Part shown: piece by piece, positions 52,198-60,111 of the stretch
How positions within the stretch are numbered: the first letter of the stretch is position 1
How the letters are laid out: each line of letters starts with the position of its first letter
Origin: JADFDG01 sp965232985
Lineage (GTDB): Bacteria > Pseudomonadota > Gammaproteobacteria > Pseudomonadales > JADFDG01
Direction: 5' to 3'
Length of the DNA stretch: 64,000 bases
Assembly: GCA_965232985.1 (NCBI GenBank)
Contig: CBDDRC010000042.1
Coordinates: forward strand, 186,001-250,000
The notes under the pieces: generated by a model
The model's database searches: none
Seen by the model: only the letters and a program-made list of their open reading frames with translations
What the model was told of the DNA's origin: nothing
Made by a program: the position numbers and the translations under genes

Positions 52198-53076
52198 TCA
52201 ATGCAGGATCGCAGCCAAACGACGACGATACCGGCCCGTCAGTGGATCCTCGCGGCCCAGCATCTCAAATATTTCCAGCATCGCCAGGCGGGCCGCATCC
52301 TCACCAAACTGACGATCCGTGCGCAGGATATCGAGCAACAGTTCGAGCCCTTCCTCAATCCGGCCGGCCGTCACCAACCGCAAGGCATAGTGATAACGCG
52401 TCCCGGTCGTGGCGGCAGCACTGATCACCGCTTCGAGCTCGTGCAGGCCGGGCACACCTGTTACGCGCCGCGCAAAGGCTGTCAGTGCGCGCGGCCGTTG
52501 CAGCTCGGCAACTGTCGCCGGGATCGCATCGAGCACCGCCTGAGCGTCGTCGATCCGGCCGGCCTGCAACAACACCTCGGCCAGCAAGGTGCGCGACTTG
52601 TGGTCGTCCTTGTCGATTCGCAACTGCTCGTGCAATGCCGCTATCGCATCCTCGAACCGGCCGGCCTGCAATATGGCAAGAACCTGCGCGTGAAAGCTCA
52701 CCTCTTCCACCGGAGCGGCAGGAGCCGCTGCATTAGCGCCCAGAAAAGGCTCAAGCAACTTGCGAATCGCCGCTTCCGGCTGGGCACCCACCAGCTCGCC
52801 CGCCAGCTGCCCTTGAGACACCAGCTTCAGGGTAGGCAAACCCCGCACCCCGAATTGCTGTGTGATCAAGGGCTCGCGGTCAGCATTGACCTTGGCAAGC
52901 ACGAAACGACCCTTGTGCTCATTTGCCAACTTTTCGAGTACGGGCGCGATCTGTTTGCACGGCGCACACCAATCGGCCCAAAAATCAACCAGCACCGGAA
53001 GCTGGCGGGAGCGGCCAACGATGTCAGCAAAGTTGGCCTCGGTAAGATCCACGATGTCGTCGGGCTTGGCAGTCAT
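52198..53076 (-). CDS. cnoX: Thioredoxin-TPR chaperedoxin (YbbN/CnoX)
   Basis: 292 residues. An N-terminal thioredoxin domain has VDFWADWCAPCKQI with the CxxC at Cys37 and Cys40 and the cis-Pro in RGLPTLKLV. From about residue 125 a helical TPR part (FHAQVLAILQAGRFEDAIAA, AEVLLQAGRIDDAQAVL) follows. E. coli CnoX lacks the first Cys; this protein keeps both, as in Caulobacter, so it may be redox active as well as a holdase. GAGGAG lies about 11 nt before the ATG. Confidence 0.9.
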   Translation of the reverse strand: MTAKPDDIVDLTEANFADIVGRSRQLPVLVDFWADWCAPCKQIAPVLEKLANEHKGRFVLAKVNADREPLITQQFGVRGLPTLKLVSQGQLAGELVGAQPEAAIRKLLEPFLGANAAAPAAPVEEVSFHAQVLAILQAGRFEDAIAALHEQLRIDKDDHKSRTLLAEVLLQAGRIDDAQAVLDAIPATVAELQRPRALTAFARRVTGVPGLHELEAVISAAATTGTRYHYALRLVTAGRIEEGLELLLDILRTDRQFGEDAARLAMLEIFEMLGREDPLTGRYRRRLAAILH

Positions 53077-53470
53077 ACTCGGCTGGACTCCTCAGGTTGG
53101 CCGATCCCCGGAAGGAACGATGCTTTCCGGCAGTTCTGTGCGCGAAAAATGCCTCAAAGCAACGCAAAACATCAGGCGACTGATCAGCGCCACAGTTACC
53201 CACAGATTCTGTGTATAACTCTGTTGAGCATTTGTCGGGAACAGCTCTTGATACCAGAGCAGCGTAGCGCTTTTACGGAGTGCTCACTTTTTGAGCTATT
53301 TAAATGTCATTAAATTCAATGCGTTATGGCATATGCAAGGAAAATCAGCGAGTTGCAGCAGGAATGACAGGCGTGCCGAAAGCGCGCCTAATATTGTGCA
53401 CAGAAAGGAGATCGGAGCGAACAGACTCCCTTGCAGGCAAGGGGACAAGCAAAGACGCTGCAGGAAGAAT
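53077..53470. other. 394-bp intergenic region between cnoX and an outer-membrane protein gene
   Basis: No gene is seen. It contains a DnaA-box-like palindrome (53194-53220), a short inverted repeat GCTCT/AGAGC near 53245, and A/T-richer sequence from about 53280 to 53345. It probably holds the cnoX promoter and the 3' end of the barrel transcript. Confidence 0.5.
53194..53220. promoter_or_regulatory. Inverted pair of DnaA-box-like 9-mers
   Basis: TTACCCACA (53196-53204) and TGTGTATAA (53210-53218; TTATACACA on the minus strand) lie in opposite orientation 5 bp apart, inside a near-palindrome beginning AGTTA and ending TAACT. TTATACACA fits the DnaA consensus TTATNCACA; the other has one change. 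It is about 118 nt upstream of cnoX. Confidence 0.5.
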
Positions 53471-53947
53471 TCAGAAACGCATGCTGATGCTGGCGCCCAG
53501 CAGGACAGCGGGTTCAATGTCACCGGTCTCGGGAGCCCCTTTGCCAGACCCGTCGCCCATCAGGGCCATTCCAGCCTGGAGAGTCATCCGCAGGTGACTG
53601 GTCAGCCACTGGTACCCAAGTTCGCCACCCAAACCAAAACGATTGTAGTCCGTGCCACCGCCGATATCGCCGACAAAAGCGCCGCCAAAATAACCGTCTT
53701 CGTTGAACTTGCCGTCCTGAAAACGACGCAGGCCAATAAAACCCGTTGCGTTCTCAAACTCGTAACCGGTGTTGCCCTGATATGAGCCAAGCACCGCATA
53801 AACGCTGCCTGCCGGGCCAGCGAGCTCGACGTTCACCCCAAACAGGCCGGACTCGACAGCCAGCCCCAGATACAGTTCAGCTCGGGCAGGTGCCGCCAGG
53901 GTCAAGCCCGCGACAAAGACCAGTATGGAGAGCGCAACGACGCGCAT
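53471..53947 (-). CDS. Small outer-membrane beta-barrel protein
   Basis: 158 residues, GGAGA before ATG 53947. Signal peptide MRVVALSILVFVAGLTLAAPARA, then a strand-rich part, Gly-rich (GGAFVGDIGGGTDYNRFGLGG), ending VLLGASISMRF with the terminal Phe of barrel proteins. No family is recognised. It overlaps the neighbourhood of the long low-complexity protein gene on the same strand, but their coding regions are separate. Confidence 0.75.
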   Translation of the reverse strand: MRVVALSILVFVAGLTLAAPARAELYLGLAVESGLFGVNVELAGPAGSVYAVLGSYQGNTGYEFENATGFIGLRRFQDGKFNEDGYFGGAFVGDIGGGTDYNRFGLGGELGYQWLTSHLRMTLQAGMALMGDGSGKGAPETGDIEPAVLLGASISMRF

Positions 53948-54045
53948 CACAGATTCTCCCTGCACAGGCAACGGGGCCGCATCATGCCCAGCAGCCTGCC
54001 GACGGTTCTGTAAGTTTCTTGTAACCCGACGCACACGGCGGCGAC

Positions 54046-54939
54046 TCAAAATCGGAACCGCTCGGAAAATTTTCTCTTTTTCTTGCTCTTGAGCGACGGC
54101 CGTTCAGCATCAGGCTCGGGCGGCCTTGCGGTGGATGACGGCGGCTCAACCGTTGAACCGATCTTGGCCTCAGCTGGCGCGGCTTGAGGAAGAGACGCCT
54201 GAGCCTGAGCCTGAACAGGTGGGAGTGGCGGCTCCGGAGCCGGCTCTGGCGCGGCAGCGGCAGCGGCAGTGGAGGTCGAGACTCCAGCGGCGGGCATCAC
54301 AGATGCAGCCGGGGCCCGGGGCACCGGCTTGACCGGCGGCTTGAACGGCGACAATTGCCGCCTGAGCATCAATGAGTTGGGTTCTTTAGGTGGCGGCAGA
54401 GCTGCAGATGACTGCCGCGACAACACCACAGGAATTCGCGCATCGCTGGGTGTCGAGTCCAGGTACTGGGGGTCACCGCTGGTTACAGGTGGCGGCTCAA
54501 CCTGGGCAACGAGTCCGCTTGGCGGCTCACCCTTGATTCTGGCAATACCCTGCATGGGTGCATCGTAAAACCCATTTTTCAGAACCCAAGGGATCGCCCC
54601 GCCAATGTTGTAGCCAATCTCACCGCCACCCGTAGCAAACACCGACAAAGGGATCATCGCATAACCCAGTGGGTCACCCGCGGCCCAGCCAATCGGCGCA
54701 GCGATGAGCGCCGCCGGCAAGGCGATGACACTACCGACAAAAATGCCTAGCCACCCCCCAGCGAACGCCGGGTAGGCCACAAAGTTACCTTCTTTCTTGA
54801 GGTACGCAGGTACCTGCTCAAGGGTCCTAGCCTGCGCAATACCGCAAGCCAGCAGGAGCGCAAGGGCTACGGCCGCTGCCCTGCACAATCGCATGGCAGT
54901 CATGTGGGCGGCAGTCACGTGCATGGAAGTCACGTGCAT
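54046..54939 (-). CDS. Exported glycine-zipper/proline-rich protein with basic tail
   Basis: 297 residues from the first ATG; starts at 54903 or 54894 are also possible and none has a good ribosome binding site. The leader contains MRLCRAAAVALALLLACGIAQA, a signal peptide. Residues about 60-120 hold alternating Gly/Ala hydrophobic segments (GGWLGIFVGSVIALPAALIA, GGGEIGYNIGGAIPW), followed by about 120 Pro/Ala/Ser-rich residues and a lysine/arginine-rich end SLKSKKKRKFSERFRF. The end suggests binding to phosphate groups of nucleic acid or LPS. Unknown function. Confidence 0.7.
   Translation of the reverse strand: MHVTSMHVTAAHMTAMRLCRAAAVALALLLACGIAQARTLEQVPAYLKKEGNFVAYPAFAGGWLGIFVGSVIALPAALIAAPIGWAAGDPLGYAMIPLSVFATGGGEIGYNIGGAIPWVLKNGFYDAPMQGIARIKGEPPSGLVAQVEPPPVTSGDPQYLDSTPSDARIPVVLSRQSSAALPPPKEPNSLMLRRQLSPFKPPVKPVPRAPAASVMPAAGVSTSTAAAAAAPEPAPEPPLPPVQAQAQASLPQAAPAEAKIGSTVEPPSSTARPPEPDAERPSLKSKKKRKFSERFRF
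54895..54939 (-). repeat. Three tandem 15-bp repeats at the start of the glycine-zipper gene
   Basis: On the minus strand ATGCACGTGACTTCC, ATGCACGTGACTGCC and GCCCACATGACTGCC follow each other in frame, encoding MHVTS, MHVTA and AHMTA. The first two copies offer extra in-frame ATG starts. Copy number could vary by slippage. Confidence 0.6.
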
Positions 54940-55091
54940 GGGTGGTTCACATTTTGTTGTTATGGGTGTAACGGTACAGCAGTTTTAAAGCAAAGTACCC
55001 CCCCCGGCAATCGGTCGGGAAGGTGAAGCGCGGTGCCGGCAAAGCAAGAACCGCTGCTGGCAGCCCCCGCCGGGGATCAGGCGGCGCGCCC

Positions 55092-55328
55092 TTACAGCGG
55101 AACCTCATCAACTGTGTCGGCCGTGGTGTCGATGGTTGCGTCAACCTTCTCAAGCGCTGCATCCGCCGTGTTGCCGACGACCGGCACGATGGATACCAGG
55201 GCACCCGTCAGGGAAACAGCAGAACCGACCACGCGCATTGGCACCGTCACCAGCTTGGTGAGGAAACAGCCGCTGAGCAGTGTGGCCATCAGGGCGAGAA
55301 CGACAGCACGGGTCATGGTCTTGCGCAT
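55092..55328 (-). CDS. Small lipoprotein (DUF6726-like)
   Basis: 78 residues, AGGAG 7 nt before ATG 55328. The signal ends ATLLSGC, followed by FLTKLVTVPMRVVGSAVSL and GALVSIVPVVGNTADAALE, repeated Val/Gly-rich amphipathic stretches, then an acidic end TTADTVDEVPL. This is the pattern of DUF6726 lipoproteins. It lies 67 nt downstream of purC on the same strand and may share its transcript. Confidence 0.75.
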   Translation of the reverse strand: MRKTMTRAVVLALMATLLSGCFLTKLVTVPMRVVGSAVSLTGALVSIVPVVGNTADAALEKVDATIDTTADTVDEVPL

Positions 55329-55395
55329 GGGAAAGCTCCTGATTGTCTTACGGGGGAGATAACGAACGTTTCTATTGAAGCCGTGCCGGGGGTAC

Positions 55396-56115
55396 TCAGT
55401 CAAATACGACACCCAGACGCCGCCCGACTTCCTCGTATGCCTCAATGACATCACCAAGATCCTGGCGGAAGCGATCCTTGTCCAGCTTCTTGCGGGTCGC
55501 CTTGTCCCAAATGCGGCAACCGTCCGGCGAGAACTCATCACCCAGCATCAGCTGGCCGCCAAAAGTCCCGAACTCCAGCTTGTAATCGACCAGCAACATG
55601 CCCGCATCGTCAAACAGTTTTTTCAGGGTGTCGTTCACCCGGTAGGTGAGCTCCTTCATCAGCGCAAGCTGCGCCGTTGTCGCCCAACCAAACGCCAGCG
55701 CGTGCGAATCATTGACCATCGGGTCGCCGAGCTTGTCGCTCTTCAGAAACAGTTCGAATGTTGGCGGGTTGACGGCCACACCCTCCTCCAAACCATAACG
55801 CCGCACCAAAGAACCCGCAGTAAAGTTGCGCACCACACACTCCAGCGGAATCATGTCGAGCTTTTTCACCACCGACTCGTTATCAGACAGTAGTCGCTCG
55901 AAATGAGTCGGGATGCCTGCTTGTTGCAGTTTCTGCATGATGAAGGCATTGAATTTATTGTTTACCATCCCCTTACGGTCCAGCTGCGCAAGCTTCTTGC
56001 CATCGAAAGCCGACGTATCGTTGCGATACACCATGATGACGTGCGCCGGATCATCGGTGGCGAACACGCTCTTGGCCTTGCCTGTGTAGAGTTGCTCACG
56101 CTTTTCCATCGTCAT
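55396..56115 (-). CDS. purC: Phosphoribosylaminoimidazole-succinocarboxamide synthase
   Basis: 239 residues. PurC links CAIR and aspartate with ATP to form SAICAR in purine synthesis. QLYTGKAKSVFATDDP opens the ATP-binding part; ECVVRNFTAGSLVRRYG and MLLVDYKLEFG are the two PROSITE-type signatures, the latter with the metal Asp/Glu. It starts at 56115 in a 4-nt overlap with the MBL gene. In E. coli purC follows dapA-bamC; here the MBL gene is inserted between bamC and purC. Confidence 0.96.
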   Translation of the reverse strand: MTMEKREQLYTGKAKSVFATDDPAHVIMVYRNDTSAFDGKKLAQLDRKGMVNNKFNAFIMQKLQQAGIPTHFERLLSDNESVVKKLDMIPLECVVRNFTAGSLVRRYGLEEGVAVNPPTFELFLKSDKLGDPMVNDSHALAFGWATTAQLALMKELTYRVNDTLKKLFDDAGMLLVDYKLEFGTFGGQLMLGDEFSPDGCRIWDKATRKKLDKDRFRQDLGDVIEAYEEVGRRLGVVFD

Positions 56116-56933
56116 GCTCCACTTTCGCCTGCCCTGCGGGGCGCTCCGGTAATGACCGGCAGCCAGCCATGCCCGCCGGCCTGGCTCGCCACCACGATGC
56201 CTTGCTCCTGCCAGCCGATCGCTTGTGCGGCAGCACGACGAGCCAGATGCTCAAGATTGTTTTTCTCGCTCAGATGGCCGAGCACCAGCGTCTTCAACCG
56301 GCTGCGATCAACCTGCATCAGCAATTGCGCAGCCTGCGCATTGCTCAAATGCCCAAAATCGCCGCCTACTCTGGCTTTGAGCGAGGCCGGGTACGATCCC
56401 GCCGCCAGCAGCTGTGCGTCATGATTGCACTCCAGCAACAGCGCATCGCAATGTGCATACGCCGCAACCACCTGCGGCGTCAGACTGCCAATGTCGGTCA
56501 AAACGCCAAGCCGGACAGTACCCGCCTCGAATACGTACTGGCAGGGCTCCTGAGCATCGTGCGGGACACGCACCGGCAGGATACCGAGCTGCCCGATCGA
56601 AAAACCAATACCGCGCAGTACACGATGGCAATCGATCTTCAAGCCATCAAAGCAGCCGCGACCGGCCATGGCGCGCTGCGTGCCTGCCGACAGGAAAACC
56701 GGAATGTCAAAACGACTCGCCAATGATGCAACGCCATTAACGTGGTCGCTGTGCTCGTGCGTGACCAGAATGGCCGTGATCGAGTCGGGCTCGACTGCAA
56801 GCTGCCCCAAACGGCGAACGGTCTCACGCACGCTGAAACCATTATCGATCAGCACCCGCGTATCGCCCGTCTCGACCAGTGTCGCGTTGCCACGACTGCC
56901 ACTACCGAGCGAAGCGAACCGCAAACCACTCAC
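56112..56933 (-). CDS. MBL-fold metallo-hydrolase (YycJ/phosphodiesterase-like)
   Basis: 273 residues with THEHSDHVNG and the later His/Asp ligands (LGVLTDIGSL, LLLECNHD, LGHLSEKNN), matching YycJ/WalJ-type proteins. These are thought to be nucleases or cyclic phosphodiesterases acting on RNA or DNA ends; the role here is unclear. It overlaps bamC (upstream) and purC (downstream) by 4 nt each, so it is a full member of the operon. Confidence 0.88.
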   Translation of the reverse strand: MSGLRFASLGSGSRGNATLVETGDTRVLIDNGFSVRETVRRLGQLAVEPDSITAILVTHEHSDHVNGVASLASRFDIPVFLSAGTQRAMAGRGCFDGLKIDCHRVLRGIGFSIGQLGILPVRVPHDAQEPCQYVFEAGTVRLGVLTDIGSLTPQVVAAYAHCDALLLECNHDAQLLAAGSYPASLKARVGGDFGHLSNAQAAQLLMQVDRSRLKTLVLGHLSEKNNLEHLARRAAAQAIGWQEQGIVVASQAGGHGWLPVITGAPRRAGESGA

Positions 56934-57571
56934 TTGACGATGCCATCCTTCAGTTGCTGCATCAGCGGTGCCGAAAGCTCCTGCGACGCCATGGCGTTCT
57001 CATCGACCTGCAACGCAACCTGGATGCCGTTGGCCGTGTAGTTCAGCTTCAACTGCCAAGGATCGCCCGCACCGTTGCGCTTGCCATCAACGACCACATA
57101 ATAGACTGCGCGGCCGCGATCGAGATCATCGATCTTGACGGTAGCAAGTGATCGCAACGCGTCGCCAACCACCTGCCAGGCCCAATCGAAATCGAGATCA
57201 AGCATCAGCACCGGATAACCATTGCCGTCACTGGTCAAGACCACTTTCGACTCCGGCACATGTTTGCCGACAGCATCGCCTTCCACAGCCGCGGCAGGCG
57301 CATCGGCCACCAGCGTTACCACCTGCGGTGGCACGGGTATCTCGGTGCCAGGCTTCTCGCCGGGAGCAAGGGTACGCCGCTGCTCGATATTCGGTATGGG
57401 ATACAGTTCCTGCGCAGGCAGCGGCCTTAAACCATCCGGGTAGGCCAATGGCTTGCCGACCTGAGCCTGCAGATAGTCATGGCCACGATCACGGAATATT
57501 CCGTGAGAGCCGCAGCCGGGAAGGACCAGTGTTCCGACGAGTACAGCAATAAAAATTGGCGCGATACGCAT
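56930..57571 (-). CDS. bamC: BamC/NlpB-like outer-membrane assembly lipoprotein (short)
   Basis: 213 residues. The signal ends LVGTLVLPGC (lipoprotein Cys20). RDRGHDYLQAQVGKPLAYPDGLRPLPAQELYPIP resembles the N-terminal unstructured BamC part that contacts BamD. One helix-grip domain follows (DFDWAWQVVGDALRSL to VDENAMASQELSAPLMQQL). E. coli BamC has 344 residues and two helix-grip domains, so this one lacks the second. Gene position after dapA supports the call. Confidence 0.85.
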   Translation of the reverse strand: MRIAPIFIAVLVGTLVLPGCGSHGIFRDRGHDYLQAQVGKPLAYPDGLRPLPAQELYPIPNIEQRRTLAPGEKPGTEIPVPPQVVTLVADAPAAAVEGDAVGKHVPESKVVLTSDGNGYPVLMLDLDFDWAWQVVGDALRSLATVKIDDLDRGRAVYYVVVDGKRNGAGDPWQLKLNYTANGIQVALQVDENAMASQELSAPLMQQLKDGIVK

Positions 57572-58452
57572 CAGGATTTCACCAGTCCGGCGCGGGCGAG
57601 CGCATCATACAGCGGCGCGCGATGCGCTACGGAGAGTACGGTCAGCGGCAGACGAATGCCAGTGCCGATGCGCCCCATCAGGTGCAGCGCCCATTTCACG
57701 GGAATCGGATTCGATTCGACAAATAATATCTGGTGCAGTTCCGCAAGCTTGCCATTGAGCGCACGTGCCATCGCTGCGTCACCGCGCAACGCCGCCATAC
57801 AGAGCGAATGCATTTGGGCTGGCGCCACATTGGCGGTCACGGAGATATTGCCGTGCCCGCCTGCCAACATCAGTTCAACTGCGCAAGCATCATCGCCGGC
57901 ATATACCGCAAACCCATCACGTGCACGCGCCAGAATTTCCTGCGCCCGCGCCAACTCCCCGGTTGCTTCCTTGATGCCGATGATATTCGGCACGGCAGAC
58001 AGGCGAATCGCGGTTTCCGGCTTCATGTCACAAGCAGTGCGCCCCGGCACATTGTAAAGAATCTGCGGCAACGCAACAGCGGCAGCAATGGCCTGATGAT
58101 GCAGTAGCAGCCCTTCCTGCGTCGGCTTGTTGTAGTACGGTGTAACCAGTAGCGCCGCATCACAACCGACATCCTTCGCCGCCCGGGTCAACTCGATCGC
58201 TTCCTGTGTCGCATTCGCGCCGGTGCCGCCGATGACAGGCACACGCTTCTTCACCCGCTCGACGATAAATTTCATCACACCGACATGCTCGTTGAGATCG
58301 AGTGTTGCCGATTCGCCGGTCGTGCCTACCGCGACAATCGCATCGGTACCGCTGGCAATGTGCCAGTCGACAAGATTCGCCAGCGCATCGCGATCGATGT
58401 CGCCGTTGTCCTGCATGGGGGTGACGAGAGCAACGATGCTGCCCCTGATCAT
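57571..58452 (-). CDS. dapA: 4-hydroxy-tetrahydrodipicolinate synthase
   Basis: 293 residues, GGAGA before ATG 58452. TIM barrel aldolase with AVGTTGESATLDLNEH, the conserved tyrosine in ILYNVPGRTACDM and the Schiff-base Lys in GIKEATGELARAQ. It condenses pyruvate and aspartate semialdehyde in the lysine and meso-diaminopimelate pathway. It shares one base with the bamC start (TGATG) and is divergent from gcvR. Confidence 0.96.
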   Translation of the reverse strand: MIRGSIVALVTPMQDNGDIDRDALANLVDWHIASGTDAIVAVGTTGESATLDLNEHVGVMKFIVERVKKRVPVIGGTGANATQEAIELTRAAKDVGCDAALLVTPYYNKPTQEGLLLHHQAIAAAVALPQILYNVPGRTACDMKPETAIRLSAVPNIIGIKEATGELARAQEILARARDGFAVYAGDDACAVELMLAGGHGNISVTANVAPAQMHSLCMAALRGDAAMARALNGKLAELHQILFVESNPIPVKWALHLMGRIGTGIRLPLTVLSVAHRAPLYDALARAGLVKS

Positions 58453-58680
58453 GAAATCTCCGCACAAATCCGGTGGCTTGCCGGCGCTGGCCGGGAAAGG
58501 CCGTCATGGTACGGCGACAGCCCGGGGATTTCGATAGCGTTCGTGCCCTGTTCGCAGCCAGCACACAGGCCTGCCAGTATGCGCAGCCTCTTGCGGGAGC
58601 CCGCCGCCCCAACCACACTCGGCTTCCCTCCGGTGCGGCGGCCGTCACCGCCGGCGCCGCCACCAGGCAGGAGATCCGCA

Positions 58681-59214
58681 ATGACGACCGAATATCTTGT
58701 GCTTTCCGCGCTGGGCACCGACCGCCCCGGCATCGTTGACCAGCTGGCGAAGGCCGCAGCAGCCAGCGGCTGCAACATCGAGGACAGTCGCATGACGGTG
58801 CTCGGCGGCGAATTCGCCGTCCTGATGCTGGTAACCGGGAAAGATGCCGCCATCGCCGCCATGGAGCGCGCGGCACCGCAGCTCGGCAAGCAGCTTGACC
58901 TGATGCTGCTCAGCAAGCGCACCCGGCCGAAAGCCCCGCAACCGGCCGCCCGCCCCTACCGCATTGAGGTCACCGCACTCGACCAGCCGGGCCTCGTTCA
59001 CGAGCTGGCGAACTTTTTCTCCAGTCGCCATCTCAACATCGAGGCGCTGGATACCGATACCTACGCCGCGCCGCACACCGGCTCGCAAATGTTCGGCCTG
59101 ACAATGACGGTGAACATTCCCTCGACCGTGCAGGTTGCGGCGCTGCGCGAAGCATTTCTCGATCACTGCGACGCGCGCAACCTCGATGTCTCGTTCGAGG
59201 CCGTGCGCGGCTGA
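58681..59214 (+). CDS. gcvR: Glycine cleavage system transcriptional repressor GcvR (ACT domains)
   Basis: 177 residues, GGAG 8 nt before the ATG. Two ACT domains (about 1-85, with SALGTDRPGIVDQLAKAAA; and 95-177, with TALDQPGLVHELANFFSSRH). In E. coli GcvR binds glycine and prevents GcvA from activating gcvTHP; the position next to bcp and divergent from dapA is conserved in gammaproteobacteria. Confidence 0.9.
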   Translation: MTTEYLVLSALGTDRPGIVDQLAKAAAASGCNIEDSRMTVLGGEFAVLMLVTGKDAAIAAMERAAPQLGKQLDLMLLSKRTRPKAPQPAARPYRIEVTALDQPGLVHELANFFSSRHLNIEALDTDTYAAPHTGSQMFGLTMTVNIPSTVQVAALREAFLDHCDARNLDVSFEAVRG

Positions 59215-59247
59215 CACTATCTACTGAAACAGACCAGGAGTCCGGGC

Positions 59248-59715
59248 ATGACCATCCTCATCAATCAACGTGTTCCTGATTTCACCGCCACCGCGACCAG
59301 CGGCAAGGACATCTCGTTTGCAGCCCTGCGCGGCTGGAATGTGGTGATCTATTTCTACCCCAAGGATGACACCCCGGGCTGCACGCTCGAAAGTCAGGCG
59401 TTCGGAAACCGCTATGACCAGTTCAAGGCGGCGCAAACACTCGTGTTCGGTGTTTCGCGCGACTCGCTGCAATCGCACGAAAAATTCAAGTGCAAATACA
59501 ACCTGCCATTCGAACTGATCAGCGACGACAGCGAGGCGTTGTGTCGCCTGTTCGACGTCATCAAAATGAAAAACATGTATGGCAAGCAAGTGAAGGGCAT
59601 CGAGCGCAGCACCTTTCTGATCGATAAGAACGGGGATCTGCGCAAAGTGTGGCGGGCCGTAAAAGTCGACGGGCATGTCGACGAGGTGCTCAGCGCTGCA
59701 AAAACACTGCCCTGA
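59248..59715 (+). CDS. bcp: Thiol peroxidase Bcp/PrxQ, alpha-3 resolving-cysteine type
   Basis: 155 residues. The peroxidatic Cys45 is in YPKDDTPGCTLESQ. E. coli Bcp has its resolving cysteine five residues later, but here that position is Gln50. A cysteine at 82 (SHEKFKCKYNLPF) sits 37 residues on, as in Xylella PrxQ (Cys47/Cys83), so it should form an intramolecular disulfide of the alpha-3 subtype. It reduces hydroperoxides with thioredoxin. It follows gcvR by 33 nt. Confidence 0.93.
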   Translation: MTILINQRVPDFTATATSGKDISFAALRGWNVVIYFYPKDDTPGCTLESQAFGNRYDQFKAAQTLVFGVSRDSLQSHEKFKCKYNLPFELISDDSEALCRLFDVIKMKNMYGKQVKGIERSTFLIDKNGDLRKVWRAVKVDGHVDEVLSAAKTLP

Positions 59716-59766
59716 CCGCCTGTTGCAAATGAGCACCATGCGGCCATACGCAGGCACGGTCTGTTC

Positions 59767-60045
59767 CTACGGCAGGATGACGCCTCGCTCGATCCAGAAC
59801 AGATACCGCCCGGCAGACTCGACTCTGCCGAGCAACCGATGCGGGGACTGCCGCAGAAAAGCCGGGATATCGCGCTGCGTACCAACATCGGTAGCCACCA
59901 CTTCCAGAACAGCGCCAGGTGCCATCCGGTGCAGCAACTGCTTGGTGCGCAACAACGGCAACGGGCAACGCAGCCCGGTACAATCGAGCCGTTCGTCAAT
60001 GCGCGCTGGCGGTGCCGCGTTGCTGCCGGTATCGGTATCGGTCAT
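59767..60045 (-). CDS. TusA-family sulfurtransferase
   Basis: 92 residues with the Cys-Pro-X-Pro motif LDCTGLRCPLPLLRTK, the active cysteine being Cys27. A C-terminal stretch GRYLFWIERGVILP is longer than in E. coli TusA (81 residues). TusA-type proteins carry persulfide sulfur for tRNA thiolation or sulfur oxidation. It lies beside bepA, a neighbourhood common in gammaproteobacteria, on the opposite strand. Confidence 0.87.
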   Translation of the reverse strand: MTDTDTGSNAAPPARIDERLDCTGLRCPLPLLRTKQLLHRMAPGAVLEVVATDVGTQRDIPAFLRQSPHRLLGRVESAGRYLFWIERGVILP

Positions 60046-60111
60046 GGCACGATCAGGAGGCTGCGCGGTCTACTGGAACGCACAGCATAACCAACCGCGA
60101 AGCGAACGATC

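Noticed and set aside
53245..53262. GCTCT/AGAGC inverted repeat in the cnoX upstream region
   Set aside because: Only 5-bp arms, no T-run, expected by chance in a 394-bp region.
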